Positions 8,167 to 16,603 of a stretch of DNA of 34,203 nt are shown one piece after another (position 1 is the stretch's first letter; each line of letters begins with the position of its first letter). The notes under the pieces were generated by a model. It was not told where the DNA came from. It saw only the letters and a list, made by a program, of their open reading frames with translations, and did not search any database. The DNA is from Bacillota bacterium (lineage in GTDB: Bacteria; Bacillota; Bacilli; Paenibacillales; NBRC-103111). The stretch covers positions 1 through 34,203 of the forward strand of contig JAEWGW010000005.1 in assembly GCA_023388055.1 (NCBI GenBank), in the 5' to 3' direction. The position numbers and the translations under genes were made by a program.

Positions 8167-9765
8167 TTATTTGAAGCTGGCTTTGTTCGCTTCATACCAT
8201 TCCTGGGCCATGGCTTCCACCTTCTCGCCGCCCAGGCGCTTCCATTCCTTGCGGATTTCCTCCAGCCCCCAGGAAGCCGTGTATTGGCTGCCCTGCATAG
8301 CCACCTTGGCGCGTACCCCTTCAATAAAGGGCTTGAGGGCAGCCTGAATATCGTTCAGCTCCGTGAAATTGGGCTGATAGGGAATATCCCGGCGGAAGGC
8401 ATTCTTGGTGGCCGTCTCCAGCCCCTTCTTGCTCAGCGCAGCCAGCCGTTGGGAGGTCTCATCCGGCGCAGCCTTCACCAGCAGATCGGCAGGAGAGAAC
8501 TTTACATTCCGCAGGAACCCGTATTCCCCGGCATAAGCTACTTCCTTCTTGTACTTATCCGCATCCAGCTGCTGGGCCACTCCGTTCACATTCTTGTAGT
8601 GGACCCCTTCCGTACCGTTAACCAAGGTCATCCAGCCTTTGTCCACCAGCCAGTCCAGATACTCTACAGCCGCCTTGGGATTCTGCATTTCCTTATTGAA
8701 CGCTACAAAAATGAAGGGCGCAGTCTCTTGGTACAGTCCAAACTTGCCGTTTTTGGTGGAAACCGGCTCCAGCGGCACAGGGTTGGCGCCGGGCACATTC
8801 TTCCACATATCCCGGATATGGACCTCCATGGCGCCGCTTCCCCAACTGGCCATATAGATGCCTGCTTTGCCAGTGGTCCAGAGCTGGTTGGCCCGCTGGA
8901 AGTTCTTGTCCGTGAGATATTCCTTGTCCACCAGCCCGGCCTCGTACATTTGCTTCTCCACAGCCAGCGTATCGCCGAAGCGGTCGAGGGTGGCGCCGTA
9001 CTTCATTTTGCCGTTCTCCAGATACCACTGGCTGTTGATGGCGGCATTCATGGCGGAGTAAGCGTCAAAGGTAGTGCTGCCCACCAGAGGGGTTGTATCC
9101 GCTTTGCCGTTGCCGTCCGGGTCCTGATCCTTGAAGGCCTTGGCTACCGTGATCAATTCATCCATGGTGGTTGGCGTTTTCAGACCCAGCTTATCCAGCC
9201 AATCCTGCCTGATCCACATGCCGTGGTTAGCGATGGAATCCAGAGTTCGTTCCGTGGCGACGGCATACATTTTGCCCTCGAAGGTCAGGTACGGCTTCAA
9301 CTCGGGGTGCTCCTGCAAATATTTTTTATAGGAGGTGCTGTATTTCTCAATATATGAATCTACCGGCTGGATGGCTCCCTGGGTAATCAGCTTGCCAATA
9401 TAGTTGCGGTCATACTCCCAGATCAGATCCGGCGCCTGCTTGGAGGCAATCAGCACGTTCAGCTTGTCCTGAGCCTGGTTGCGGGGAACGGGAACCACCT
9501 TCACGTCAAAGCCGGACTGCTCGCGAATCCATTTGACCCAACGGTTGTTTTCGTAGGTGCCTTCGTCGCTGGAAACCGAACCTCTGTCGAACATGGAGAA
9601 GCTGACGGCCTTGGGCAGGCTGGCATACGGATCAGCCGCGGTTCCTGCAGGCGATGGAGCTGCCTCCCCTGTCCCCTTGTCCGAGCATCCCGCCAATACC
9701 GCTCCGGCCAGCACGCATAAGGCAGCCGCTGAAGCAACCTTCTTTTTGTTTTGTCTGGTTTTCAT
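8167..9765 (-). CDS. ABC transporter solute-binding lipoprotein (LplA/YtcQ type)
   Basis: A 532-residue extracellular sugar-binding lipoprotein. A basic N-terminus (MKTRQNKKK) and hydrophobic helix lead into the lipobox LAGC, giving a lipid-anchored cysteine around residue 26. The remainder resembles the large substrate-binding proteins of the LplA/YtcQ group that serve two-permease carbohydrate importers. DPDGNGKADTTP near the middle is a typical calcium-loop-like motif of this group. The start is the ATG at 9765, seven bases after AGGAGG, rather than the upstream in-frame ATG at 9786. It follows the second permease gene after about 57 bp. The actual sugar is unknown; the neighbouring rhamnosidase argues for a rhamnosylated oligosaccharide. 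Confidence 0.9.
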   Translation of the reverse strand: MKTRQNKKKVASAAALCVLAGAVLAGCSDKGTGEAAPSPAGTAADPYASLPKAVSFSMFDRGSVSSDEGTYENNRWVKWIREQSGFDVKVVPVPRNQAQDKLNVLIASKQAPDLIWEYDRNYIGKLITQGAIQPVDSYIEKYSTSYKKYLQEHPELKPYLTFEGKMYAVATERTLDSIANHGMWIRQDWLDKLGLKTPTTMDELITVAKAFKDQDPDGNGKADTTPLVGSTTFDAYSAMNAAINSQWYLENGKMKYGATLDRFGDTLAVEKQMYEAGLVDKEYLTDKNFQRANQLWTTGKAGIYMASWGSGAMEVHIRDMWKNVPGANPVPLEPVSTKNGKFGLYQETAPFIFVAFNKEMQNPKAAVEYLDWLVDKGWMTLVNGTEGVHYKNVNGVAQQLDADKYKKEVAYAGEYGFLRNVKFSPADLLVKAAPDETSQRLAALSKKGLETATKNAFRRDIPYQPNFTELNDIQAALKPFIEGVRAKVAMQGSQYTASWGLEEIRKEWKRLGGEKVEAMAQEWYEANKASFK

Positions 9766-9822
9766 GTGTAGACCTCCTGATTTCATTATAATATATCAAG
9801 ACTATGCAAACAGTCTCCGATA

Positions 9823-10701
9823 TCAGCCTTTGACAGAGCCTAACAGGACTCCCTTTACAAAGTGCTTCTGCAGCAGCGGGTACACACACAGAATGGGCAT
9901 GATGGAGAATACGATGGAGGCCGCCCGCACTCCCTCCGGGGTGATCATCCGTTCCGAGACGCCCTCACCGCTCCTCAGCATCTCCGGGCTGACCAGATCG
10001 ATCATCTGGTACAGCTTGACCATCAGGGACATCTTGTCAGTGCTGCGGATGTAAATCAGCACATTCATGTAGGAGTTCCACCAGCCCACCGCATAAAACA
10101 AGGTCAGCGCCGCAATGACCGGCATGGACAGCGGGAGAATGATCCGGAACAGCACTACCCATTCGTTGGCCCCGTCCATGGCCGCCGATTCCTCTACCTC
10201 CGCAGGCAGCCCCTCGAAGAAGGATTTCATGACGAACATGTTATAGACGCTGACCAGGGCAGGCAGCCAGATAGCCCAATAGGTGTTTACCAGCCCCAGG
10301 CTGTTGATGAGCAGGAAGTGGGGAATCATTCCGCCGCCGAACAGCATGGTGAACAGCACGCCCTGCAGCAAAACGCTTCTGCCCTTCAGCCTGGGCTTGG
10401 ATAAGGGATACGCGGCCAGAACGGTAAACACCATATTGAGCAAAGTGCCTACAACTGTAATCAGGATCGTGTTCTTCATGGCCACAATCAGTTGTCCGTC
10501 GTCGATCAGGTTCCGGTACGTCTCCGTGTTGAAATCCACCGGCCACAGGAATACCTCCCCTGCGGAGATTGCCCTGCTGCCGCTGAAGGAGGTGGCGATA
10601 ATATTCAGGAACGGGAATACAGTTGCAGCGGCGAATAGCGCCAGTAGGATGTTATTAAGCCAATAGAACAGGCTCGTTTTGCTGAAGCCTTTTGTCCTCA
10701 T
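9823..10701 (-). CDS. Carbohydrate ABC transporter permease (LplC/YtcP type)
   Basis: A 292-residue integral membrane protein with about six hydrophobic helices. The binding-protein-dependent permease EAA loop is visible as EESAAMDGANEWVVLFRIILP, where the ATPase docks. The start at 10701 is supported by an AGGGGGTG ribosome site about 9 nt upstream; the frame stays open to 10737 but without a better site. It is the inner permease of the importer formed with the preceding permease gene and the lipoprotein. No ATPase gene lies in the cluster, which is usual for this transporter class in Firmicutes, where a shared MsmX-type ATPase energises several importers. Confidence 0.9.
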   Translation of the reverse strand: MRTKGFSKTSLFYWLNNILLALFAAATVFPFLNIIATSFSGSRAISAGEVFLWPVDFNTETYRNLIDDGQLIVAMKNTILITVVGTLLNMVFTVLAAYPLSKPRLKGRSVLLQGVLFTMLFGGGMIPHFLLINSLGLVNTYWAIWLPALVSVYNMFVMKSFFEGLPAEVEESAAMDGANEWVVLFRIILPLSMPVIAALTLFYAVGWWNSYMNVLIYIRSTDKMSLMVKLYQMIDLVSPEMLRSGEGVSERMITPEGVRAASIVFSIMPILCVYPLLQKHFVKGVLLGSVKG

Positions 10702-10730
10702 GGGACCATCACCCCCTTTTTTTGTCCGGG

Positions 10731-11705
10731 CTACCACAGCCCGCGTTCTCCCATAGCTTTGATCAGCCCGTTGACACTGACCACCAGAACCAGCGCTACC
10801 ACCGACTGGAACAGGCCAAGCGCCGTGGTGTAGCTGTATTGCAGATTCTCGATTCCGCGGGTGTACACATACGTGCTAATGACCTCCGCTACCTGGTTAA
10901 CGGCGGGGTTCTTCATGGTGAACACCTGCTCGAAGCCCACATCCATCATTTTTCCCACCTGCAGGATCAGCAGAATCGCTGCGGTACTGCGGATGCCGGG
11001 CAGGGTCACATGCCAGATTTGCCGGAGCTTGCTGGCCCCGTCGATCTTGGCGGCTTCATAAAGTGTGGGATCAATTCCTGCCATAGCGGCCATGTAGAGG
11101 ATGGTGCCGAAGCCTGCTTCCTTCCAGATGCCCGACACTACAAAGGAGACGGGCCACCAGAAGGAGCTGGCCATAAAGTAGATCGGCTCCATCCCGAAGA
11201 GCTTCAGCACCGTGTTGACGATTCCTGTGGAGGGAGACAGCATGGCGATGACTATGGTGCCCAGCACCACCCAGGAAATAAAGTGGGGGATATAGAGCAG
11301 ATTCTGGAGCACCCGCTTGTAGCCGTTTCCGCGCACCTCATTCAGGAGGACAGCGAGGATAATGGGCACCGGGAAGGCAAACACCAGATTGTACAGATTG
11401 AGCAGCAGGGTATTGCGCAGCACAATGTAAAAGTCGCTGCTGGAGAACAGCCGCCGGAAGTGCTCCAGTCCGGCCCAGCTGCTTCCCCAAATGCCCTCGG
11501 TCAGACGGTAGTTCTTAAAGGCGATGATTTCTCCGAAGAGGGGGGCGTACTTGAACAGCAGAAAATATACGGCCACCGGTACAAGCATCAGGTACAAATA
11601 TTTGTCCCGCAGGATATGCTTTCTCCACCCCTGCCTGGGACGGGCGGAGGCCAGGGCAGCTTGAGCAGGCTGCGGGTGCGGGTATGTTCCTTGGGATTGC
11701 CGCAA
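10731..11705 (-). CDS. Carbohydrate ABC transporter permease (LplB/YteP type)
   Basis: A 324-residue multi-spanning permease, first gene of the transport operon. The family opening is seen in KYLYLMLVPVAVYFLLFKYAP and the EAA loop in AAKIDGASKLRQIWHVTLP. I place the start at a TTG (11705) because AAAGGAGAG sits six bases upstream. The ATG at 11753 has no ribosome site and would push the start into the conserved promoter-leader module shared with the hydrolase gene. The gap to the next permease start is 29 bp. It pairs with that permease to form the membrane channel. Confidence 0.87.
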   Translation of the reverse strand: MRQSQGTYPHPQPAQAALASARPRQGWRKHILRDKYLYLMLVPVAVYFLLFKYAPLFGEIIAFKNYRLTEGIWGSSWAGLEHFRRLFSSSDFYIVLRNTLLLNLYNLVFAFPVPIILAVLLNEVRGNGYKRVLQNLLYIPHFISWVVLGTIVIAMLSPSTGIVNTVLKLFGMEPIYFMASSFWWPVSFVVSGIWKEAGFGTILYMAAMAGIDPTLYEAAKIDGASKLRQIWHVTLPGIRSTAAILLILQVGKMMDVGFEQVFTMKNPAVNQVAEVISTYVYTRGIENLQYSYTTALGLFQSVVALVLVVSVNGLIKAMGERGLW

Positions 11706-11735
11706 GGGAATCTCTCCTTTCGTATGCTGTTGAAT

Positions 11736-11848
11736 CTGCCCTAACGGTAACATGCGGCAAGAGGAACCGAAATCGCTACCTTTTGCTTCCGTATCTTTTT
11801 TCGGGGGGGTTTTGATCTTTACTTTTTGTGATGGTTTTTACTTTTTGG
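11736..11848 (-). promoter_or_regulatory. Promoter/operator module A of the transport-rhamnosidase operon
   Basis: A ~113-bp non-coding segment upstream of the permease start that aligns almost end to end with module B at 15491-15601. Shared blocks, read on the + strand, include CTGCCCTAAC, GCGGCAA, CTACCTTTTGCT, CCGTAT and TTTTTGTGATGGTT. The word TTTACTTTTTG occurs at 11818-11828 and again at 11837-11847, a direct repeat 19 bp apart, as expected for an AraC-type two-half-site operator. The exact -10 and -35 boxes are not clear; an AT-rich GATACG (minus strand) is a weak -10 candidate. Confidence 0.6.
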
Positions 11849-11885
11849 GAAATGAGGCGGTGTCCGCCGCTCAAGCTGCCACAAA

Positions 11886-11923
11886 AAGGCTCAACAACCG
11901 TAAAAAACCGATCGTTGAGCCTT
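11886..11923 (-). terminator. Rho-independent terminator after the GH-A hydrolase
   Basis: AAGGCTCAAC at 11886-11895 and GTTGAGCCTT at 11914-11923 form a perfect 10-bp stem with an 18-nt loop. On the minus strand the stem is followed at once by TTTTTGTGG. It lies 50 bp after the hydrolase stop codon, so the hydrolase and the transport operon are probably separate transcripts. Confidence 0.75.
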
Positions 11924-11972
11924 CTGATGTGACAGGGAAAGGCATCTCTGCGTCGAAGACGGCACAGTGACT

Positions 11973-14900
11973 TTAAAGGCCGGGAGTCTGGACCAGCAGC
12001 AAATCTCCAAAAGCATCCGGGTTCTTGGACGAGCCAATCCCACTCATATACTCCATCCAGCCCCGTCTGCCGGAGCCGTCGTCATCATTAATCAGCAGGG
12101 AAAATCCGAAGTCCGCTCCCGGAGCCGCCGTGACTCCGGCTGGCAGAAGCGCGCTCCACGGAATCGCCATTTCGTAGGTGGTTGTGCCGCTGCCGTCATC
12201 CCGGTTAACCGCAAATTGCGCATTACCAAGGCCTGCCACTCCTGCCGCGGCCATCCAGCGCCACTGAATGACGCTGGCGTTATACCGGTTCAGCGCCACG
12301 CCGATTTCATTATACCCAAGCACGGGCAATTCCGACTTTCTGCCGGGGTTGAGGGCGAACTGGATGCTATCACCCTTCCACATATCGCTGCCTGTGCCAT
12401 TTTGCACATGGGCATTATCCTTGACTGCAACGGCAAGGTAGAACCGGTCCTCATCCCACTGCACATATCCGGTGCCGCTTAGATCAGAGACTCCGCCCCA
12501 GCCACTCATCTGCACCTGTGCAGCCTGATCGATGGAGAAGGGTATCGCTCCGGACCATTCGCCTTGGGTCAAAGTCCCGTCAATGACCGGTGGCTGAGCG
12601 GTTTCCGAGGCGGCGAGAAAGCTGATCCGGCGGTCTACAACAGCAGCAGCCCCATTGCTCAGGGTGGTTTTAATCTTCAAATCATACAGCTTTCCCTCCG
12701 GAGCTCCCGGAAACTCAAATGAAACCGTTGCCGAATCATTGGCCGCAATGGTAAACGGCTTTTCTGCGCTGCCCTGCTCCCAAGGGAAGGAACCCAGTAT
12801 CTGCAGCACGCCGGACAGCGCTGTGTCTAAATGATTGCTGACAGCAATATTCACATTCCATTGCTTTCCTGCTGCTGTTTCCGTCAGCTGCGGAAGCACC
12901 TGGATATGGTATGGGTCCTTCACCTCGATGCTCTGGGCGAAATTCCCCTCCACATAGACAGACTCCTCCGACACCGGCAGGGTCATCGTTCCATCCGCCG
13001 CCGCAGTCAAGCTGCTGCCATTACCGAACATATCGAAGGAAATGGCGCTGGCGGTCCCGAGATGCAGCAGGAGGCTTTTGGAATCCTTTTTGCTCCACAG
13101 CACCAGCACATCCTTGTCGTCCGCGCTGCGGTGGAAGCGGTACGCCTGCACCTGGTCCCCCGCAGGATAGGCATCCACATAATCCGCTCCCGCAAGCTTG
13201 CCGGTCAGGGTGCGGTAAGCCGCATAATTGGCTTTGGCGGACCAGGGCACTGCCTCATGATCCCCTCTGACCAGGCCAAAATGACCCTCAAGACTTGTCT
13301 CCGGCTTGTAATCGTTTTTGAAATCATACCAAAATACCTTCTCCGCAAGCCCGCTGCTTAATGCCAGCGTATACGCCCTGACAGCATAGGCCCCCGACGC
13401 CCGCTCGCTTACGCCGCGGGAGATGACCTCACTGGTAGGCCAGCCTATTTCGGTCACCCAGATGGGCTTGGGAGGGCCATAAGGCTGGAACAGTGCGTTA
13501 ATCGATTGCAGACCGGCGGTGAATCCTCCGTCATCCGGGTTAACGGGATAGGTATAGGGATGAATGGAGACGGCATCCATATAACTGTAGCCGCCGGCCG
13601 CCAATACCCTCCCGATCCATTCGGTATCCGCGCCGGAGGTTGTACAGCCAATGACCACGGCATCGGGATTGGCCGCCTTGATGGCGGTGTATGCTGCTTG
13701 AAGCACCTTTGCATATGCCTCCGGGGGAAGCCGGTCAGGGTTGCCGCCTCCGATATTCCATTCGTTCCAGATTTCAAAATGATCCACCTTGCCCTTAAAA
13801 TGCCCGGCCAGCTCCCCGGCGTAATGGGCATAGGCGGCAATTGCCTCATCGGTGTAGGGCGCATTTCCCCCGTCATAAAACGGGTTGCCGTAGTCGACAA
13901 TCAACAAGGGGCTGAGGCCCTTGGACAAGGCTGTATCGACAAACATATCCCAGGAAGCCGGGATGCTGATTTGCCCCTGGACGGTTTCCGCGTTTGCCCA
14001 GCGGGCATCCTCCCTCACCCACTTGATGCCCGTCTGAGCGATCAGAGAAAGATACGTATCCACCAGGCTTGCATCCGTTTTGCCCATCAGATGGATGGCC
14101 GTGCCGAATATATTGTCTTGTGCGCCTCCCGGCGAAGCTGCCACCCGGCTGAAGGGGAATTGCCCCTCCTCGTCGATATTCCCGCTGTCCCCTGTGGCCT
14201 GGACCTCCAGAGTATATAGGCCATACGCCGCTGCTATGGATGAAACATCCACCCCCTGGCTGAACACCGCTCCCGCTGCCACATTGGCATCAAGGCTCCC
14301 GGTTGTGAGCAGGACGCCGCCGTTTTCCTTTACCCCGTAGACCACATGAACAACCTTGTCCCAAGCCGTGGAGTTTTTCATGGTCAGGTTCAATACAGCC
14401 GGTTCATTGCCGGAAAAAATATTGCCCGTCGGACCGCTAACCTCCATAATGAGATCCTTCAGCTTAAAGGTAATATCGTCAAACCAGGCTGTGCCCGTGA
14501 CATTCCCATCCAGCCGGACATAGATTCTGATGTACGCGGTGCCGGGCACAAGATGGGCGACCTCCGCCATATATGCCGTCCAATCCTGGCTGCCTCCCGT
14601 TTTCAGCAGCTTCATGTTGTTGCTGTACCAGCCCAGGGAATTTTTATTGGCGTCGGCCATTAAAATGTTGATGCTTGCCGCCTCCGGCGTAGATACATTA
14701 GCTGTTTTGATCCAGCCGGACAACTCATAAACCTCGTCAGCATGGACGGGGATCAAGCCGCTGCCCAGATATTGTCCCGTTGCCGAGCCTGTTATGCTGG
14801 CGCTCTGGTTTCCGCTGTGCTTCACCGCCGTATCAAGGGCTGATCCCGCTTTGGTGCCCCAGAGCCCGGACTCAAAGCCGCCGTTTGGCAGCAGATTGTC

Positions 14901-15446
14901 GGATAGCTTCACGGCAATGTCGTCAAACCAGATTGTCCCTGTGACATTCCCGTCCAACCGGACGTAGATCCTGATGTAGGCGGTTCCATTTGTGAATGAG
15001 CTAAATTCCGACGTATGCTTCGTCCATTCCTGGCTGCCTCCGGTTTTAACCAGCTTCATGGTATTGTTGTACCAGCCCAAAGCGTTGTTGTTTCCATCCA
15101 CCATCAGAATGTTTACACTCGCGGCATCTGGGGCAGATATGTCGGTTGTTCTGATCCAGGCAGACAGCTCATACACTTCATCCGCTTGAACAGGGATCAG
15201 TCCGCTGCCCAGATATTGTCCCGTTGCCGTGCCTGTCATACTGGCGCTCTGATTTCCGCTGTGCTTCACCGCGGTATCAAGGGCCGACCCTGCCTTTGTC
15301 CCCCATAATCCGGACTCAAAGCCGCCGTTCGCCAGCAGATTGTTCTCTTCCTGTGCACTGGCAGGCAAGCTGCCGGGAAGAAGGAGACTGATAAGAAATA
15401 CGATTACCATAAAAGCCGCTGCACCACTTCGCTTACTCCTGGACAT
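11973..15446 (-). CDS. Secreted multidomain clan GH-A glycoside hydrolase (GH39-like)
   Basis: A 1157-residue exported enzyme. Residues 1-31 are a signal peptide ending near PASAQ. Two near-identical carbohydrate-binding-like beta modules follow at ~37-181 and ~185-331, each opening with NGGFESGLWGTKAGSALDT. An Ig-like segment spans ~335-425. A TIM barrel spans ~440-760, with EIWNEWN giving the acid/base Glu562 and TEIGWPT giving the nucleophile Glu666. The C-terminal ~200 residues (from PVIDGTLTQGEW) resemble a CBM9 domain. The barrel looks GH39-like, but the exact family and substrate are open. The start at 15446 has AAAGGGG 8 nt upstream; the frame stays open to 15563 without support. It probably depolymerises the glycan whose fragments the downstream operon imports. 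Confidence 0.85.
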   Translation of the reverse strand: MSRSKRSGAAAFMVIVFLISLLLPGSLPASAQEENNLLANGGFESGLWGTKAGSALDTAVKHSGNQSASMTGTATGQYLGSGLIPVQADEVYELSAWIRTTDISAPDAASVNILMVDGNNNALGWYNNTMKLVKTGGSQEWTKHTSEFSSFTNGTAYIRIYVRLDGNVTGTIWFDDIAVKLSDNLLPNGGFESGLWGTKAGSALDTAVKHSGNQSASITGSATGQYLGSGLIPVHADEVYELSGWIKTANVSTPEAASINILMADANKNSLGWYSNNMKLLKTGGSQDWTAYMAEVAHLVPGTAYIRIYVRLDGNVTGTAWFDDITFKLKDLIMEVSGPTGNIFSGNEPAVLNLTMKNSTAWDKVVHVVYGVKENGGVLLTTGSLDANVAAGAVFSQGVDVSSIAAAYGLYTLEVQATGDSGNIDEEGQFPFSRVAASPGGAQDNIFGTAIHLMGKTDASLVDTYLSLIAQTGIKWVREDARWANAETVQGQISIPASWDMFVDTALSKGLSPLLIVDYGNPFYDGGNAPYTDEAIAAYAHYAGELAGHFKGKVDHFEIWNEWNIGGGNPDRLPPEAYAKVLQAAYTAIKAANPDAVVIGCTTSGADTEWIGRVLAAGGYSYMDAVSIHPYTYPVNPDDGGFTAGLQSINALFQPYGPPKPIWVTEIGWPTSEVISRGVSERASGAYAVRAYTLALSSGLAEKVFWYDFKNDYKPETSLEGHFGLVRGDHEAVPWSAKANYAAYRTLTGKLAGADYVDAYPAGDQVQAYRFHRSADDKDVLVLWSKKDSKSLLLHLGTASAISFDMFGNGSSLTAAADGTMTLPVSEESVYVEGNFAQSIEVKDPYHIQVLPQLTETAAGKQWNVNIAVSNHLDTALSGVLQILGSFPWEQGSAEKPFTIAANDSATVSFEFPGAPEGKLYDLKIKTTLSNGAAAVVDRRISFLAASETAQPPVIDGTLTQGEWSGAIPFSIDQAAQVQMSGWGGVSDLSGTGYVQWDEDRFYLAVAVKDNAHVQNGTGSDMWKGDSIQFALNPGRKSELPVLGYNEIGVALNRYNASVIQWRWMAAAGVAGLGNAQFAVNRDDGSGTTTYEMAIPWSALLPAGVTAAPGADFGFSLLINDDDGSGRRGWMEYMSGIGSSKNPDAFGDLLLVQTPGL

Positions 15447-15490
15447 TATGAATACCCCTTTCATCATTTTATGGCAGCCCCGATAGGCTG

Positions 15491-15601
15491 CTGCCCTAAC
15501 GTACCACGCGGCAACTGGATGTGAAATCACTACCTTTTGCTCCCGTATATATTTTTGGTGCATGTTTATCTTTATTTTTTGTGATGGTTATGATCTTTTG
15601 G
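15491..15601 (-). promoter_or_regulatory. Promoter/operator module B of the GH-A hydrolase gene
   Basis: This segment matches module A (11736-11848) over ~110 bp in the same orientation and lies 45 bp upstream of the hydrolase start. On the minus strand it contains TATATACGG, a possible -10, downstream of an A-rich stretch with two half-site-like words about 19 bp apart (around 15570-15582 and 15592-15601). Conservation between two otherwise unrelated leaders suggests one shared regulator. Confidence 0.6.
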
Positions 15602-15652
15602 CAAGATTCGTGAACAGCCCCTTGGCCGCTCCCCAACCCCCATATTGCCCGT

Positions 15653-15680
15653 ATGGCAGGCATCCATTTTTTGCTATAAT
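15653..15680 (+). promoter_or_regulatory. SigmaA-type promoter of the acetyltransferase gene
   Basis: A perfect TATAAT at 15675-15680 is preceded, 16 bp away, by ATGGCA at 15653-15658, a four-of-six match to the -35 consensus. Transcription would start near 15687, giving a leader of ~34 nt before the ATG at 15721. Confidence 0.6.
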
Positions 15681-15720
15681 GAGAGAAATCGAGTGGAGCA
15701 CGGCTAAAGGGAGCATGAGT

Positions 15721-16536
15721 ATGGAAGAAATTCAAGGTGATCTGATTACAACCGAAACTCTTGTTGAGGATCTGGAGCAGCTGGGGGTCCGGCCGGGGAT
15801 GACGCTGTTGGTCCACTCCTCTATGAAAGCCCTGGGCGGCTGGGTAGCGGGAGGCCCGGCGGCGGTGATTCTGGCCCTGGAGGCCGCCCTTGGCCCCTCC
15901 GGTACGCTGGTGATGCCCACCCATACCGGAGAGCTGACCGATCCTGCCGGATGGCGCTGTCCCCCTGTAAGGGAAGCCTGGTGGGAGCCCATCCGCCGGG
16001 CTATGCCCCCTTACGACCCGGATCTTTCCCTTACCTACAAAATGGGCGCTATCCCGGAATGCTTCCGCAAGCAAAAGGGTGTCCTCCGAAGCAGCCATCC
16101 GCATCTGTCCTTCGCCGCCTGGGGGCAACATGCTGCAGAGGTGACCGGCCACCACAGCCTGGATTACGGCTTGGGTGAAGATTCCCCCCTTGCCCGCATT
16201 TACGGCCTGGGAGGCCATATCCTGCTTCTGGGGGTGGGCCACGGCAACAACACCTCCCTGCACCTGGCGGAAGCCCGCTCCCGGTACCGGGCAACTGCCG
16301 TCGTTCACAATAAAGCGCCTATGCTGGTGAATGGGGTCCGCCAGTGGGTGACGTTCCTCGATGTGGATTGGGATTCCTCGGATTTTGAGGCGCTGGGCAG
16401 CGACTATGAACGCGCAGGCGGGGCCGTCTGCAAAGGCAGGATTGCCCATGCCCCGGCCCTGCTTTTGCCACAGCGTCCATTGGTGGACTATGCGGTGGAT
16501 TGGATCAATTTGAACCGGTCCGGTCCTGTGGACTAG
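15721..16536 (+). CDS. AAC(3)-family N-acetyltransferase
   Basis: A 271-residue cytosolic enzyme of the antibiotic N-acetyltransferase family, which transfers acetyl from acetyl-CoA to an amine such as the 3-amino group of aminoglycosides. Family signatures are LLVHSSMKALG near the N-terminus, GTLVMPTHTGELTDP, and the block SSHPHLSFAAWG with DYGLGEDSPLARIYGLGG and LLLGVGHGNNTSLHLAE. Length is normal. The start was set at 15721, with AAAGGGAG 7 nt upstream; the frame opens further upstream but would cover the promoter. Many chromosomal members (YokD-like) have no proven resistance role, so the natural substrate is unknown. Confidence 0.85.
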   Translation: MEEIQGDLITTETLVEDLEQLGVRPGMTLLVHSSMKALGGWVAGGPAAVILALEAALGPSGTLVMPTHTGELTDPAGWRCPPVREAWWEPIRRAMPPYDPDLSLTYKMGAIPECFRKQKGVLRSSHPHLSFAAWGQHAAEVTGHHSLDYGLGEDSPLARIYGLGGHILLLGVGHGNNTSLHLAEARSRYRATAVVHNKAPMLVNGVRQWVTFLDVDWDSSDFEALGSDYERAGGAVCKGRIAHAPALLLPQRPLVDYAVDWINLNRSGPVD

Positions 16537-16556
16537 GGCGTGTTTTACACGCCCTA
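16534..16556. repeat. Perfect 10-bp inverted repeat at the acetyltransferase stop codon
   Basis: TAGGGCGTGT and ACACGCCCTA flank a TTT loop; the first arm starts with the stop codon itself. There is no T-run after it on either strand, so it is a stable mRNA hairpin rather than a clear terminator. Confidence 0.65.
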
Positions 16557-16603
16557 CAGTGGGAGTTGCTTTTCAGTCTTATAAAACAGAAAGAAGGATT
16601 GTT

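Noticed and set aside
7558..9357. A 599-codon + strand frame opposite the AraC and solute-binding genes
   Set aside because: It spans the boundary of two convincing minus-strand genes and shows no domain of its own.
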